Source of the DNA: Bacteroidota bacterium
GTDB lineage: Bacteria; Bacteroidota; Bacteroidia; Bacteroidales; Paludibacteraceae
Length of the DNA: 5,322 nucleotides
Direction: 5' to 3'
NCBI GenBank assembly: GCA_021804525.1
Contig: JAJZHJ010000126.1
Location: 1-5,322 of the forward strand
Shown here: positions 1 through 5,322 of the stretch, piece after piece
Layout: each line of letters begins with the position of its first letter
Numbering within the stretch: the first letter of the stretch is position 1
Position numbers and translations under genes: made by a program
Notes under the pieces: generated by a model
What the model saw: only the letters and a program-made list of their open reading frames with translations
What the model was told of the DNA's origin: nothing
The model's database searches: none

Positions 1-156
1 AGAATAACAAGCATTGATTAATGATTGATAGCCTGCTGCGGAACTGTAGTAAGCATCAGCGGTAGAATTCGATTTGTTTTGCTCAGTAAGAAAATTGGAA
101 CAACCGACAAGGGAAAGCGTACAAATTCCCACGATTGCTATTGCTATTGTTCTCAT
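1..156 (-). CDS. SusD/RagB-family outer-membrane lipoprotein, N-terminal 52 codons only
   Basis: Start of a SusD-like glycan-binding lipoprotein; the rest lies beyond the left edge of the window. Reading from ATG at 156 down to base 1 gives 52 open codons beginning MRTIAIAIVGICTLSLVGCS. A hydrophobic stretch leads to a lipobox L16-V17-G18-C19, so Cys19 should be lipidated and the protein anchored in the outer membrane. The mature start, CSNFLTEQNK followed by TADAYYSSAAGYQSLINACY, is the typical SusD N-terminus (Cys, Phe-Leu, acidic/Asn residues, then a Tyr-rich helix). SusD proteins cap the SusC barrel and bind oligosaccharides at the cell surface. The gene begins 28 bases after the susC-like stop, the standard susC-susD arrangement, and is probably cotranscribed with it. 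There is no Shine-Dalgarno sequence ahead of the start, only AT-rich sequence. Family assignment is firm. Substrate cannot be read from this fragment. Confidence 0.93.
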   Translation of the reverse strand, partial: MRTIAIAIVGICTLSLVGCSNFLTEQNKSNSTADAYYSSAAGYQSLINACYS

Positions 157-184
157 ATTCGTAAAATAATTAGTAGGTTAATGA

Positions 185-3100
185 TTAAAACTTGAGATTG
201 ACACCCAACTGATAAGTAATGGTACTCGGCCCATTGTCTTTACTCATCGAAGCGCCTGCCCACTCAGGATCAAATCCTTTGTATTTCGTAAAAATAAAAG
301 GATTCAGTACGTTACAATAAACTCTGAATTGACTTACCCCTAAAATTTTTAACACATTCTTAGGTATCGTGTAACCCAACGTTATATTGCGAACCTTCAC
401 ATACGAAGCATTTACCCATGAACCAGGCATATCGTTTGCAGTTTCTTTTGAGGTATGCCAGTAAGCACCATAATTATTTGGCATTGGATATGATTGACTA
501 TTGTGTGAAACTGTCGTTGTAGTAAACAATCCATCTGAACCAAGAATAGATGTACCTGCAGGCACATAATAATTAACATTTAACTTATTTCTCCCTCTAT
601 CATTAAAGCCGGTAAATTCTTCCATAAAAGGTGAAAAAACGGTCATGCCTTGTGCAATGTAAAGATTCAATGCAAAATCAAATCCTTTATAGGTAGCGTT
701 GGTTCCAAAGCCACCTGTCCACGACGGATCAGAGTGACCTTGAACACGACGGTCTGTCGGATCAATGCCATTGCCATTAAAATCTTTCACCTTAGCTTGG
801 CCTTCGGCAGCAATCACAACTCCACTCGAATTGATGACTCGAGGATCTTTGGCTGCAATAGCAGCTTTGATACCATCGGCAGTCCAAATTCCATCAAAAA
901 CATACCCATAAATAGAATTGATGTCCTGCCCTACAATCCATTTTTGAGAATTACTATTGATATAGGTATATCCTGGCGTTGTATTGCCAAATAAGTTCGT
1001 AATCTTATTCTTATTGGCTGCAAAACTGGCATTCACTGACCAAGTAAAGTCATTTGTGTTGATCAAAGCGGCATTCAACGAAACTTCAACGCCACGATTG
1101 CTGACTGCTCCTAAGTTTTCTATCATGCTGCCGGCACCTGATTCAAGTGGCAAATTGATGCTTTGCAACAAACCGGATGAGAGACGATCGTACACATCAA
1201 TTGTACCATTAATTCTATTATCCCATACCCCATAATCAACACCTAAATCAAGTTCTCTTGTTTTTTCCCATGTAAGAACTGTGCTTGCCGGTGCACCCGT
1301 AGCAACTCCTTGTGCAACTGTGGAACCAAAATTGTAATAGGTTGGTACACTGGCCAAGGTTTGTGTTTGATAGGGTGAAATATTATTATTACCGGTATAA
1401 CCCAAACTGGCACGCAATTTCAAATTAGCTAACCAACTTCTGCTGTTTGCCATAAACGATTCTTCCATGATTCTCCATCCAAGTGCAATGGATGGAAAAG
1501 TAGCCCATTGGTTTCCTTGTGCCAATTTTGACGAACCATCTGAACGAATCGTCGCTGTTACCAAGTATTTGTTTTTATAGGAATAATTAGCGCGTACGGC
1601 AGCCGACAACATAGAAAATCCTTGATAGTTGCTTGAAACTTTTGTTGCTCCCGTACCTGTACTGGTTGCTGCACCAAGATTGTACCAATTGTAATCATAG
1701 CTATAGCCGGAGGTGTTTACAAGATAATCTTCCGTGTTACCGGCGTACACACTATACAAACCCATCACATCCAAAGCGTGGCCGTTATGCAGTGAAAATT
1801 TGTAATTTACCTGATTATCCCATGTATAAGTAATAGCTTGGTTATTTTCCACATTCGCAATAACCGGTTTGTTATAATTGGCATCCGCTAAACTACTTTC
1901 ATAAAAACCGGCTCTATAGGTAATTAAACTGGGTGAAAAGGTGGTTTTTAATGTCAGGTTTGTAATCGGAGTAAATTGTAAATACACATTTCCTAATGCT
2001 GTGATTTGGCGATTATCGTTCGAGGTACTCGTTAGATCAATTAATGGGTTTACCGATGAGGTAAAGCCACTGCCTCCAACAGAATTGGCATAAATATAAT
2101 TGCCATTGGCATCTTTAACGCTTTCAGTGGTTTTCCCTGGCACTACGATGATATTACCAATCATAACGTTGGTTGCTGGAAGATTTCCATTGGTATAAGG
2201 AACAACAATAGGGCTCATGCGAAACGCATCGACCATAGAATTATTACTTCCAGTTTGCAAATCAGAATAAGCAGTATGTATATTGAAACCTACCGTCCAT
2301 TGTTTATTAAGTTCAGCATTGAAACTTCCGTTCAAATTATACTGTGTATAATCATCGTTTACAAAAATACTTCCTTGATTCTGATAGCCCAGACCAACAA
2401 CATAAGAAACGTTTTTTGAATTTCCGGAAATACCTATATAATGATTTTGTTGCTGCCCGTTATGCGTAACCAAATCCTCCCAATTGGTAGATTCGTCATT
2501 CAAATAACGATTCAACAAAAATTGACTACCACTGAAAGTGCCATTTGCATAAAGAGGTTGACCGGCAGCATTCAGAGTTTGAGACCCTCCCCACACACCG
2601 TTTAATGCAGTTTTTGTGATTGTTAATCCTCCATCATTGTTTGCGTCTGGTTTCGCAGTTTGGTACGTAACGGTACGATATTGCATCCATTCCCGTGAAT
2701 CCATAAATTGGGGCATACGTGCCTTTTGAGTAACACCATAATAACCATCATAAGAAATATTTACTTTGGATGATTTACTAAGATTTTCTCCCGATTTTGT
2801 TTGAATAATCACGACTCCGTCAGCACCACGGGATCCATAAATAGCAGTCGAAGAAGCATCTTTCAAAATGTCAATTTTTTGAATATCTTGCGGATTCAAA
2901 AAATCAATATTTGATGTAACAATACCATCAACCACATATAAAGGAGTAGTACTTCCTGAGATGGAGTTTTGACCACGAATAATTACATTGAAGTTTGATC
3001 CGACTTGCGATGAAGTTTGTTGTATTTGTACACCGGGGACAGCCCCTTGCAATGTACTAAGAACAGAAGTTCTTCCGGCATCGGCCACGGTACTTGCATT

Positions 3101-3490
3101 TACACTTGACACAGCACCTGTTAAATCACTCTTTTTTACAGAACCATATCCAATAGCCACAACTTCATTCAATGCAACTGAATTATCTTGTAATTTAATA
3201 TTCAAATGATTGCCTGAAATAAGTACCTCTTTTGAAGTCATCCCGATAAAAGATATCGACAACGTTTTTGCCGAGACAGGAACATTCAAGGTAAAGTTAC
3301 CTTTGACATCTGTAACTGTACCAATGGTAGTCCCTTTAACCACAATACTGGCTCCAATCACTGCTTCTCCATTCATGTCTGTTACTGTGCCACTTATTGG
3401 CCGCGTCTGGCCCCACGACACACTAACCCACATCATTAAAACCAACACACTCAACGTGCGAGTGAGTGTTCTCAATTTGTCTGTCTTCAT
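185..3490 (-). CDS. SusC/RagA-family TonB-dependent outer-membrane transporter
   Basis: Complete 1101-residue TonB-dependent transporter of the SusC type, importing oligosaccharides across the outer membrane with its SusD partner. I chose the start at 3490 because MKTDKLRTLTRTLSVLVLMM begins a normal signal peptide, likely cleaved near Gly27-Gln28. The frame stays open 23 codons further upstream, but that stretch would bury the signal peptide. Domains in order: a carboxypeptidase-regulatory-like beta-sandwich (about 31-97, RPISGTVTD...GEAVIGASIVVKG); a linker with the SusC signature LNEVVAIGYG (107-116); a plug (about 120-235) with IIRGQ, PLYVVDG (183-189) and LKDASSTAIYGSRGADG (209-225); then a beta barrel with family blocks IRSDGSSK (648-655), LGWRIMEESF (670-679), LKLRASLGYTGNN (690-702), DFNGNGIDPTDRRVQG (903-918) and VKVRNITLGYTIPK (1031-1044). 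It ends in LKF, the aromatic C-terminus expected of barrel proteins. There is no STN domain before the regulatory domain, so direct control through an ECF sigma/anti-sigma pair is unlikely. Length is usual for the family. No damage seen. Confidence 0.98.
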   Translation of the reverse strand: MKTDKLRTLTRTLSVLVLMMWVSVSWGQTRPISGTVTDMNGEAVIGASIVVKGTTIGTVTDVKGNFTLNVPVSAKTLSISFIGMTSKEVLISGNHLNIKLQDNSVALNEVVAIGYGSVKKSDLTGAVSSVNASTVADAGRTSVLSTLQGAVPGVQIQQTSSQVGSNFNVIIRGQNSISGSTTPLYVVDGIVTSNIDFLNPQDIQKIDILKDASSTAIYGSRGADGVVIIQTKSGENLSKSSKVNISYDGYYGVTQKARMPQFMDSREWMQYRTVTYQTAKPDANNDGGLTITKTALNGVWGGSQTLNAAGQPLYANGTFSGSQFLLNRYLNDESTNWEDLVTHNGQQQNHYIGISGNSKNVSYVVGLGYQNQGSIFVNDDYTQYNLNGSFNAELNKQWTVGFNIHTAYSDLQTGSNNSMVDAFRMSPIVVPYTNGNLPATNVMIGNIIVVPGKTTESVKDANGNYIYANSVGGSGFTSSVNPLIDLTSTSNDNRQITALGNVYLQFTPITNLTLKTTFSPSLITYRAGFYESSLADANYNKPVIANVENNQAITYTWDNQVNYKFSLHNGHALDVMGLYSVYAGNTEDYLVNTSGYSYDYNWYNLGAATSTGTGATKVSSNYQGFSMLSAAVRANYSYKNKYLVTATIRSDGSSKLAQGNQWATFPSIALGWRIMEESFMANSRSWLANLKLRASLGYTGNNNISPYQTQTLASVPTYYNFGSTVAQGVATGAPASTVLTWEKTRELDLGVDYGVWDNRINGTIDVYDRLSSGLLQSINLPLESGAGSMIENLGAVSNRGVEVSLNAALINTNDFTWSVNASFAANKNKITNLFGNTTPGYTYINSNSQKWIVGQDINSIYGYVFDGIWTADGIKAAIAAKDPRVINSSGVVIAAEGQAKVKDFNGNGIDPTDRRVQGHSDPSWTGGFGTNATYKGFDFALNLYIAQGMTVFSPFMEEFTGFNDRGRNKLNVNYYVPAGTSILGSDGLFTTTTVSHNSQSYPMPNNYGAYWHTSKETANDMPGSWVNASYVKVRNITLGYTIPKNVLKILGVSQFRVYCNVLNPFIFTKYKGFDPEWAGASMSKDNGPSTITYQLGVNLKF

Positions 3491-3656
3491 AATAAAATTA
3501 ATAAAAGGATTAATACTACAAACTATAAACGTAGCTTTTAGAGCTATTTGTCTCTTCAAAGAAATTAATTGGATTCAGTCTTTGCTTGATTTGGCTATCC
3601 AATTTGTACATTTATGCCTAATATTAGATACAAAAAATCGTATAACTCAATATTAA

Positions 3657-3686
3657 CGGGCATTTTTTACAAACCGTGTTCGGGCA
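3657..3686 (-). repeat. TGCCCG direct repeat in the susC-like leader
   Basis: Two copies of TGCCCG (minus strand; plus-strand CGGGCA at 3657-3662 and 3681-3686), 24 bases apart start to start, stand out as GC-rich words in an otherwise AT-rich region. They lie about 170-195 bases before the susC-like start and just downstream of the candidate -7 element. A regulator site or leader structure is possible. With only six matching bases, chance is also possible. Confidence 0.25.
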
Positions 3687-3697
3687 CGTAAACGCGA

Positions 3698-3705
3698 CAA
3701 ATATA
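3698..3705 (-). promoter_or_regulatory. Candidate Bacteroides-type -7 promoter element upstream of susC-like gene
   Basis: On the minus strand this reads TATATTTG, an exact match to the Bacteroidota -7 consensus TAnnTTTG. Transcription from here would start about seven bases downstream, giving the susC-like mRNA a leader of roughly 200 bases. The partner -33 element (TTTG about 19-21 bases upstream) is not clearly present: the position holds CTGG-like sequence, and the nearest TTTG (3734-3737) is 28 bases away. An alternative is the weaker TACGTTTA at 3526-3533, with TTTG at 3557-3560 and a 23-base spacer, which would give a leader of about 30 bases. The match could be chance in AT-rich DNA. 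Confidence 0.35.
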
Positions 3706-3748
3706 ATGATAATTTGGAATTAAACCAGCAACACAAAAGTATTTTTCA

Positions 3749-3777
3749 ATATTTGTCAATTAAATAATCACAAATAT
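3749..3777. repeat. AT-rich inverted repeat just downstream of the GH105 stop codon
   Basis: Perfect 8-base arms ATATTTGT (3749-3756) and ACAAATAT (3770-3777) surround a 13-base AT-only-rich loop. On the minus strand the hairpin begins two bases after the TAG stop of the hydrolase gene. It could be a weak transcript-end or mRNA-stabilizing hairpin, or a binding site for a dimeric regulator of the downstream susC-like gene. The stem is very AT-rich and is followed on the minus strand by A-rich rather than U-rich sequence, so it is not a standard intrinsic terminator. Confidence 0.4.
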
Positions 3778-3779
3778 GT

Positions 3780-4970
3780 CTAATACACAGCCTTTGCCAA
3801 TTGGCAACTCCACATTAGGAAAGGCCCTATAACTTTTGGATCGTTATTGCGCTGAGGTTCACTAATATAATACGCATAAGAACCATCACGATAATGTTTC
3901 CCACCTAAGCCAGCTACAGCGCAAGCTCTGGTAATAGAGTAACTCCCAATAGAATCAACAACAACTGCACTATGAAGAAAACGGCTAAAAGTTGACCGGG
4001 AAACAGTTAGATAGTCTTTATTTAGATAGCCTTTATTGACTCCTTTTGTCATTGCATACATAAACATAGCTGTTGAAGAGCTTTCTAAATAATTTCCTTT
4101 AGAATGAATGCTATCGGTGACTTGATACCAAAGTCCACTTTTCGGGTCTTGATACTTGAGTAACGTCTTTGCTAAATGAGAAAAGATTGAAATAAGTTTT
4201 CCCCGTTGAGGATTATTAGTAGGGACATAATCTAGTACATCAACCAAAGCCATCATGTACCAACCCATACTCCTACTCCAAAAATTAGGTGACTGACCTG
4301 TTATTTTATTAGCCCAACGTTGCTCATGACTTTCATCCCAAGCGTGATAATAAAGTCCTGACTTAGGGTCATACGTGTGCTTCGCCATCAACAACAATTG
4401 ATGCACAGCATCCAATATTGCAGCAGTATCGTGCATTTCACTACCATATTCGGCTAAAAAGGGAGATGCCATATATGCCCCATCTAACCACATTTGATGA
4501 GGATAAATAGCTTTGTGCCAAAACCCTCCATCCGTCGTTCTAGGTTGATGAAGCAATTGCGTACGGAAAGTTTGAATGGCCTTGAGATATTTTACTTTAT
4601 GCGTTTTATGATATAGAACAAATAAAAACTTTCCTCCATTAACACGATCTAAGCTATATTCGTTAGGATTATATGTGCGCACATGACCAGTAGAATCAAT
4701 CATAAAGTCAGCAAAATGACTCACGTAATTATAAAAAGATGTGTCGTGAGTTTGAGCATATAACTTTAACAAAGCTGACCCCATAAGGCCTTGACAATAA
4801 TCCCATTTAGGAATTTTATTAAAATCAATCATCCATGCATCAGGGTTTCGTTTCATGTCCGAATGAGCAACTTTGGTCGCAAGCGTAAGATATTCATTAT
4901 GAAATTGCTTTGCAGAAACTATTAAACCACTGCACAATAAAACAGGAAATAATAACAAATATTTTTTCAT
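3780..4970 (-). CDS. Periplasmic unsaturated rhamnogalacturonyl/galacturonyl hydrolase, GH105 (GH88-like) family
   Basis: A 396-residue glycoside hydrolase expected to remove 4,5-unsaturated uronic acid from the non-reducing end of oligosaccharides left by pectin-type polysaccharide lyases. Residues 1-20 form a Sec signal peptide (MKKYLLLFPVLLCSGLIVSA, VSA before the cleavage site); Cys13 is not in a lipobox, so the enzyme is probably soluble in the periplasm. The rest is an (alpha/alpha)6-barrel with family motifs: WDY (56-58), SLDRVNGGK with Asp108, DGGFWHK (147-153), QMWLDGAYMASP with Asp163, His209 in YYHAWDES, FWSRSMGWYMMALVDVLDY (230-248), ESSSTAMFMYAM (296-307) and GPFLMWS near the end. 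Asp108 and Asp163 are spaced like the catalytic pair Asp88/Asp143 of Bacillus YteR as I recall it, and His152, His209, Trp231 and Trp237 fit the same offset of 20. Length matches the family. The annotated start is supported by the signal peptide. GH105 versus GH88 is judged from motifs only; exact substrate is inferred. Confidence 0.92.
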   Translation of the reverse strand: MKKYLLLFPVLLCSGLIVSAKQFHNEYLTLATKVAHSDMKRNPDAWMIDFNKIPKWDYCQGLMGSALLKLYAQTHDTSFYNYVSHFADFMIDSTGHVRTYNPNEYSLDRVNGGKFLFVLYHKTHKVKYLKAIQTFRTQLLHQPRTTDGGFWHKAIYPHQMWLDGAYMASPFLAEYGSEMHDTAAILDAVHQLLLMAKHTYDPKSGLYYHAWDESHEQRWANKITGQSPNFWSRSMGWYMMALVDVLDYVPTNNPQRGKLISIFSHLAKTLLKYQDPKSGLWYQVTDSIHSKGNYLESSSTAMFMYAMTKGVNKGYLNKDYLTVSRSTFSRFLHSAVVVDSIGSYSITRACAVAGLGGKHYRDGSYAYYISEPQRNNDPKVIGPFLMWSCQLAKAVY

Positions 4971-4991
4971 ACGTGAATATTTTTTTAAATG

Positions 4992-5009
4992 TCGTATGGA
5001 ACTCGTATG
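4992..5009 (-). repeat. CATACGA direct repeat, 11-base period, upstream of GH105 gene
   Basis: On the minus strand CATACGA occurs twice (5009-5003 and 4998-4992) separated by GTTC, so the copies repeat every 11 bases, close to one helical turn. The pair sits 22-39 bases before the hydrolase start, where a tandem regulator site or promoter-overlapping operator would be expected. The spacing would place two protein subunits on the same face of the DNA. No regulator is visible in the window, so the role is inferred. Confidence 0.4.
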
Positions 5010-5032
5010 TCAACAATTCTCATACTCTTGGG

Positions 5033-5047
5033 TGTAAATAATTTACA
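5033..5047. promoter_or_regulatory. Perfect 15-base palindrome, candidate operator upstream of GH105 gene
   Basis: TGTAAAT-A-ATTTACA is an exact inverted repeat with 7-base arms around a single central base, 63-77 bases upstream of the hydrolase start and about 70 bases after the stop of the preceding gene. The single-base centre makes a hairpin impossible, so it reads as a site for a dimeric DNA-binding protein, not a terminator. No canonical TAnnTTTG promoter element is present nearby. Function is inferred from position and symmetry only. Confidence 0.4.
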
Positions 5048-5113
5048 TGTTCGTTTCATCATAGTAATAATATTTGATTTGAAGGTAAACATCACCTATT
5101 TAGCATCAAAAAA

Positions 5114-5322
5114 TCATCTGATCAATTTAACAACTTCATTTTCTTTGCTTCCGCTGATTTTACAGAGATAATTTCCGCGTGGGAGATTGCTACAATCAAA
5201 GGAAAAACTATTATGCCCGGGAACAGCAGCCACAATAAATGTTTTTACAGGCGTACCCGTCACATTAAGTAACATAATATGCACATTTTCATTAGTATTT
5301 CCTTCAAACTCAAGTATTATCT
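5114..5322 (-). CDS. C-terminal fragment of a secreted protein with a type IX secretion (T9SS) sorting domain
   Basis: The 3' end of a gene entering from the right edge: 68 full codons (first complete codon at 5320) ending with TGA at 5114-5116. The peptide begins IILEFEGNTNENVHIMLLNV and ends KENEVVKLIR. The pattern is that of the Por-secretion-tail (type A T9SS C-terminal) domain: a beta strand with an LLNVTGTPVKTF turn (residues 18-28, cf. the usual 'N..G..V'), hydrophobic strands, SNLPRGNYLCKI (44-55, cf. 'L..G.Y...I') and a short final strand ending in Lys-Leu-Ile-Arg. Such tails direct proteins through the T9SS and are usually cleaved as the protein is attached to the surface or released. 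The catalytic or binding part is outside the window, so what is exported cannot be told; given the neighbour, a pectin-active enzyme is plausible. The gene runs in the same direction as the hydrolase, 143 bases upstream of it. Confidence 0.82.
   Translation of the reverse strand, partial: IILEFEGNTNENVHIMLLNVTGTPVKTFIVAAVPGHNSFSFDCSNLPRGNYLCKISGSKENEVVKLIR

Larger units (their letters stand above)
3491..3779. other. Gene-free intergenic region between GH105 gene and susC-like gene
   Basis: AT-rich 289-base stretch with no credible gene on either strand. The open frame that runs into it from the susC-like gene (back to 3559) carries no family sequence. It most likely holds the end of the hydrolase transcript and the promoter and 5' leader of the susC-susD pair. 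Short structures visible in it are the inverted repeat at 3749-3777, the TATATTTG element at 3698-3705, two TGCCCG direct repeats (3657-3662 and 3681-3686), and a small inverted repeat TAGCT-N5-AGCTA at 3532-3546. I see no strong GC-rich hairpin followed by a U-run on the minus strand, so a classical intrinsic terminator is not evident. Confidence 0.75.
4971..5113. other. Intergenic region between the T9SS-tailed gene and GH105 gene
   Basis: AT-rich 143-base gap with no gene. The minus strand has a six-T run (TTTTTT) directly after the TGA stop of the T9SS-tailed gene, but no convincing stem precedes it, so termination there is unproven. The palindrome (5033-5047) and the tandem repeat (4992-5009) suggest this is a regulated promoter region for the hydrolase gene. 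The start codon is preceded by an A-rich stretch (AAAAAAATATT) with no Shine-Dalgarno sequence, as is common in Bacteroidota. Confidence 0.6.

Noticed and set aside
650..1235. Two overlapping plus-strand open frames (114 and 83 codons) inside the susC-like gene.
   Set aside because: They are antisense to strongly conserved barrel blocks of the transporter and show no domain features.
3491..3559. Upstream extension of the susC-like frame by 23 codons, starting at 3559.
   Set aside because: The extension has no family similarity and would put the signal peptide at residue 24 onward. The ATG at 3490 gives a normal signal peptide directly.
3618..3627. 10-base palindrome CTAATATTAG.
   Set aside because: It is short, made almost entirely of A and T, and lies in AT-rich DNA where such palindromes occur by chance.
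3210..3656. Plus-strand open frame of 148 codons opposite the 5' end of the susC-like gene.
   Set aside because: It is antisense to the conserved regulatory domain and signal peptide, has no recognizable motif, and has low-complexity hydrophobic composition typical of a shadow frame.
3671..3690. Small hairpin CGTG-TTCGGG-CACG as a terminator.
   Set aside because: The stem has only four base pairs and no U-run follows on the minus strand.
4930..4940. Cys13 of the GH105 protein as a lipoprotein anchor.
   Set aside because: The residues before it are Val-Leu-Leu, lacking the Gly/Ala/Ser needed just before the cysteine, and the hydrophobic core would be too short. A Sec cleavage site after VSA at residue 20 fits better.
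4980..5012. TTGACA on the minus strand near 5007-5012, resembling a sigma-70 -35 box.
   Set aside because: Bacteroidota primary promoters use TTTG/TAnnTTTG instead, and the sequence 17 bases downstream is ATTTAA, with no TATAAT-like or TAnnTTTG match.
4989..5171. Plus-strand 60-codon open frame across the gap and the T9SS-tailed gene end.
   Set aside because: It overlaps a supported coding end on the other strand, is AT-rich and hydrophobic by composition, and has no recognizable motif or good start context.

Overview
The window is a piece of a polysaccharide utilization locus (PUL) from a member of the Bacteroidota. All four genes I can support lie on the minus strand. In transcription order they are: the last 68 codons of a protein ending in a type IX secretion system (T9SS) sorting domain (5322 down to 5114); a complete periplasmic unsaturated-uronyl hydrolase of the GH105/GH88 type (4970 to 3780); a complete SusC-family TonB-dependent outer-membrane transporter (3490 to 185); and the first 52 codons of a SusD/RagB-family surface lipoprotein (156 to the window edge). 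The susC-susD pair, the absence of Shine-Dalgarno sequences before all three visible starts, and the T9SS tail together point to the Bacteroidota. The T9SS tail argues for a lineage that keeps this secretion system. No species can be assigned from this window.

Layout: the susC and susD genes are 28 bases apart and almost certainly cotranscribed. A 289-base gene-free stretch (3491-3779) separates susC from the hydrolase. It is AT-rich and holds a match to the Bacteroides -7 promoter element, an inverted repeat just after the hydrolase stop, a pair of TGCCCG direct repeats and a short inverted repeat near susC. A 143-base gap (4971-5113) lies between the hydrolase and the T9SS-tailed gene. It holds a 7-base direct repeat with an 11-base period and a perfect 15-base palindrome, both candidate regulator sites. 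The two gaps suggest that the hydrolase and the susCD pair may each have their own promoter.

How the parts fit: a secreted or surface-exported enzyme (plausibly the T9SS-tailed protein, whose catalytic part is outside the window) would cut an acidic polysaccharide outside the cell. SusD and SusC would capture and import the oligosaccharides. The hydrolase would then remove the 4,5-unsaturated uronic acid that a polysaccharide lyase leaves at the non-reducing end. GH105 enzymes act most often on rhamnogalacturonan or other pectin products, so a pectin-type substrate is the best guess, but it is an inference. I see no RNA genes, CRISPR arrays, mobile elements or broken genes. The ordinary reading explains nearly all of the window; the unexplained material is confined to the two intergenic regions.
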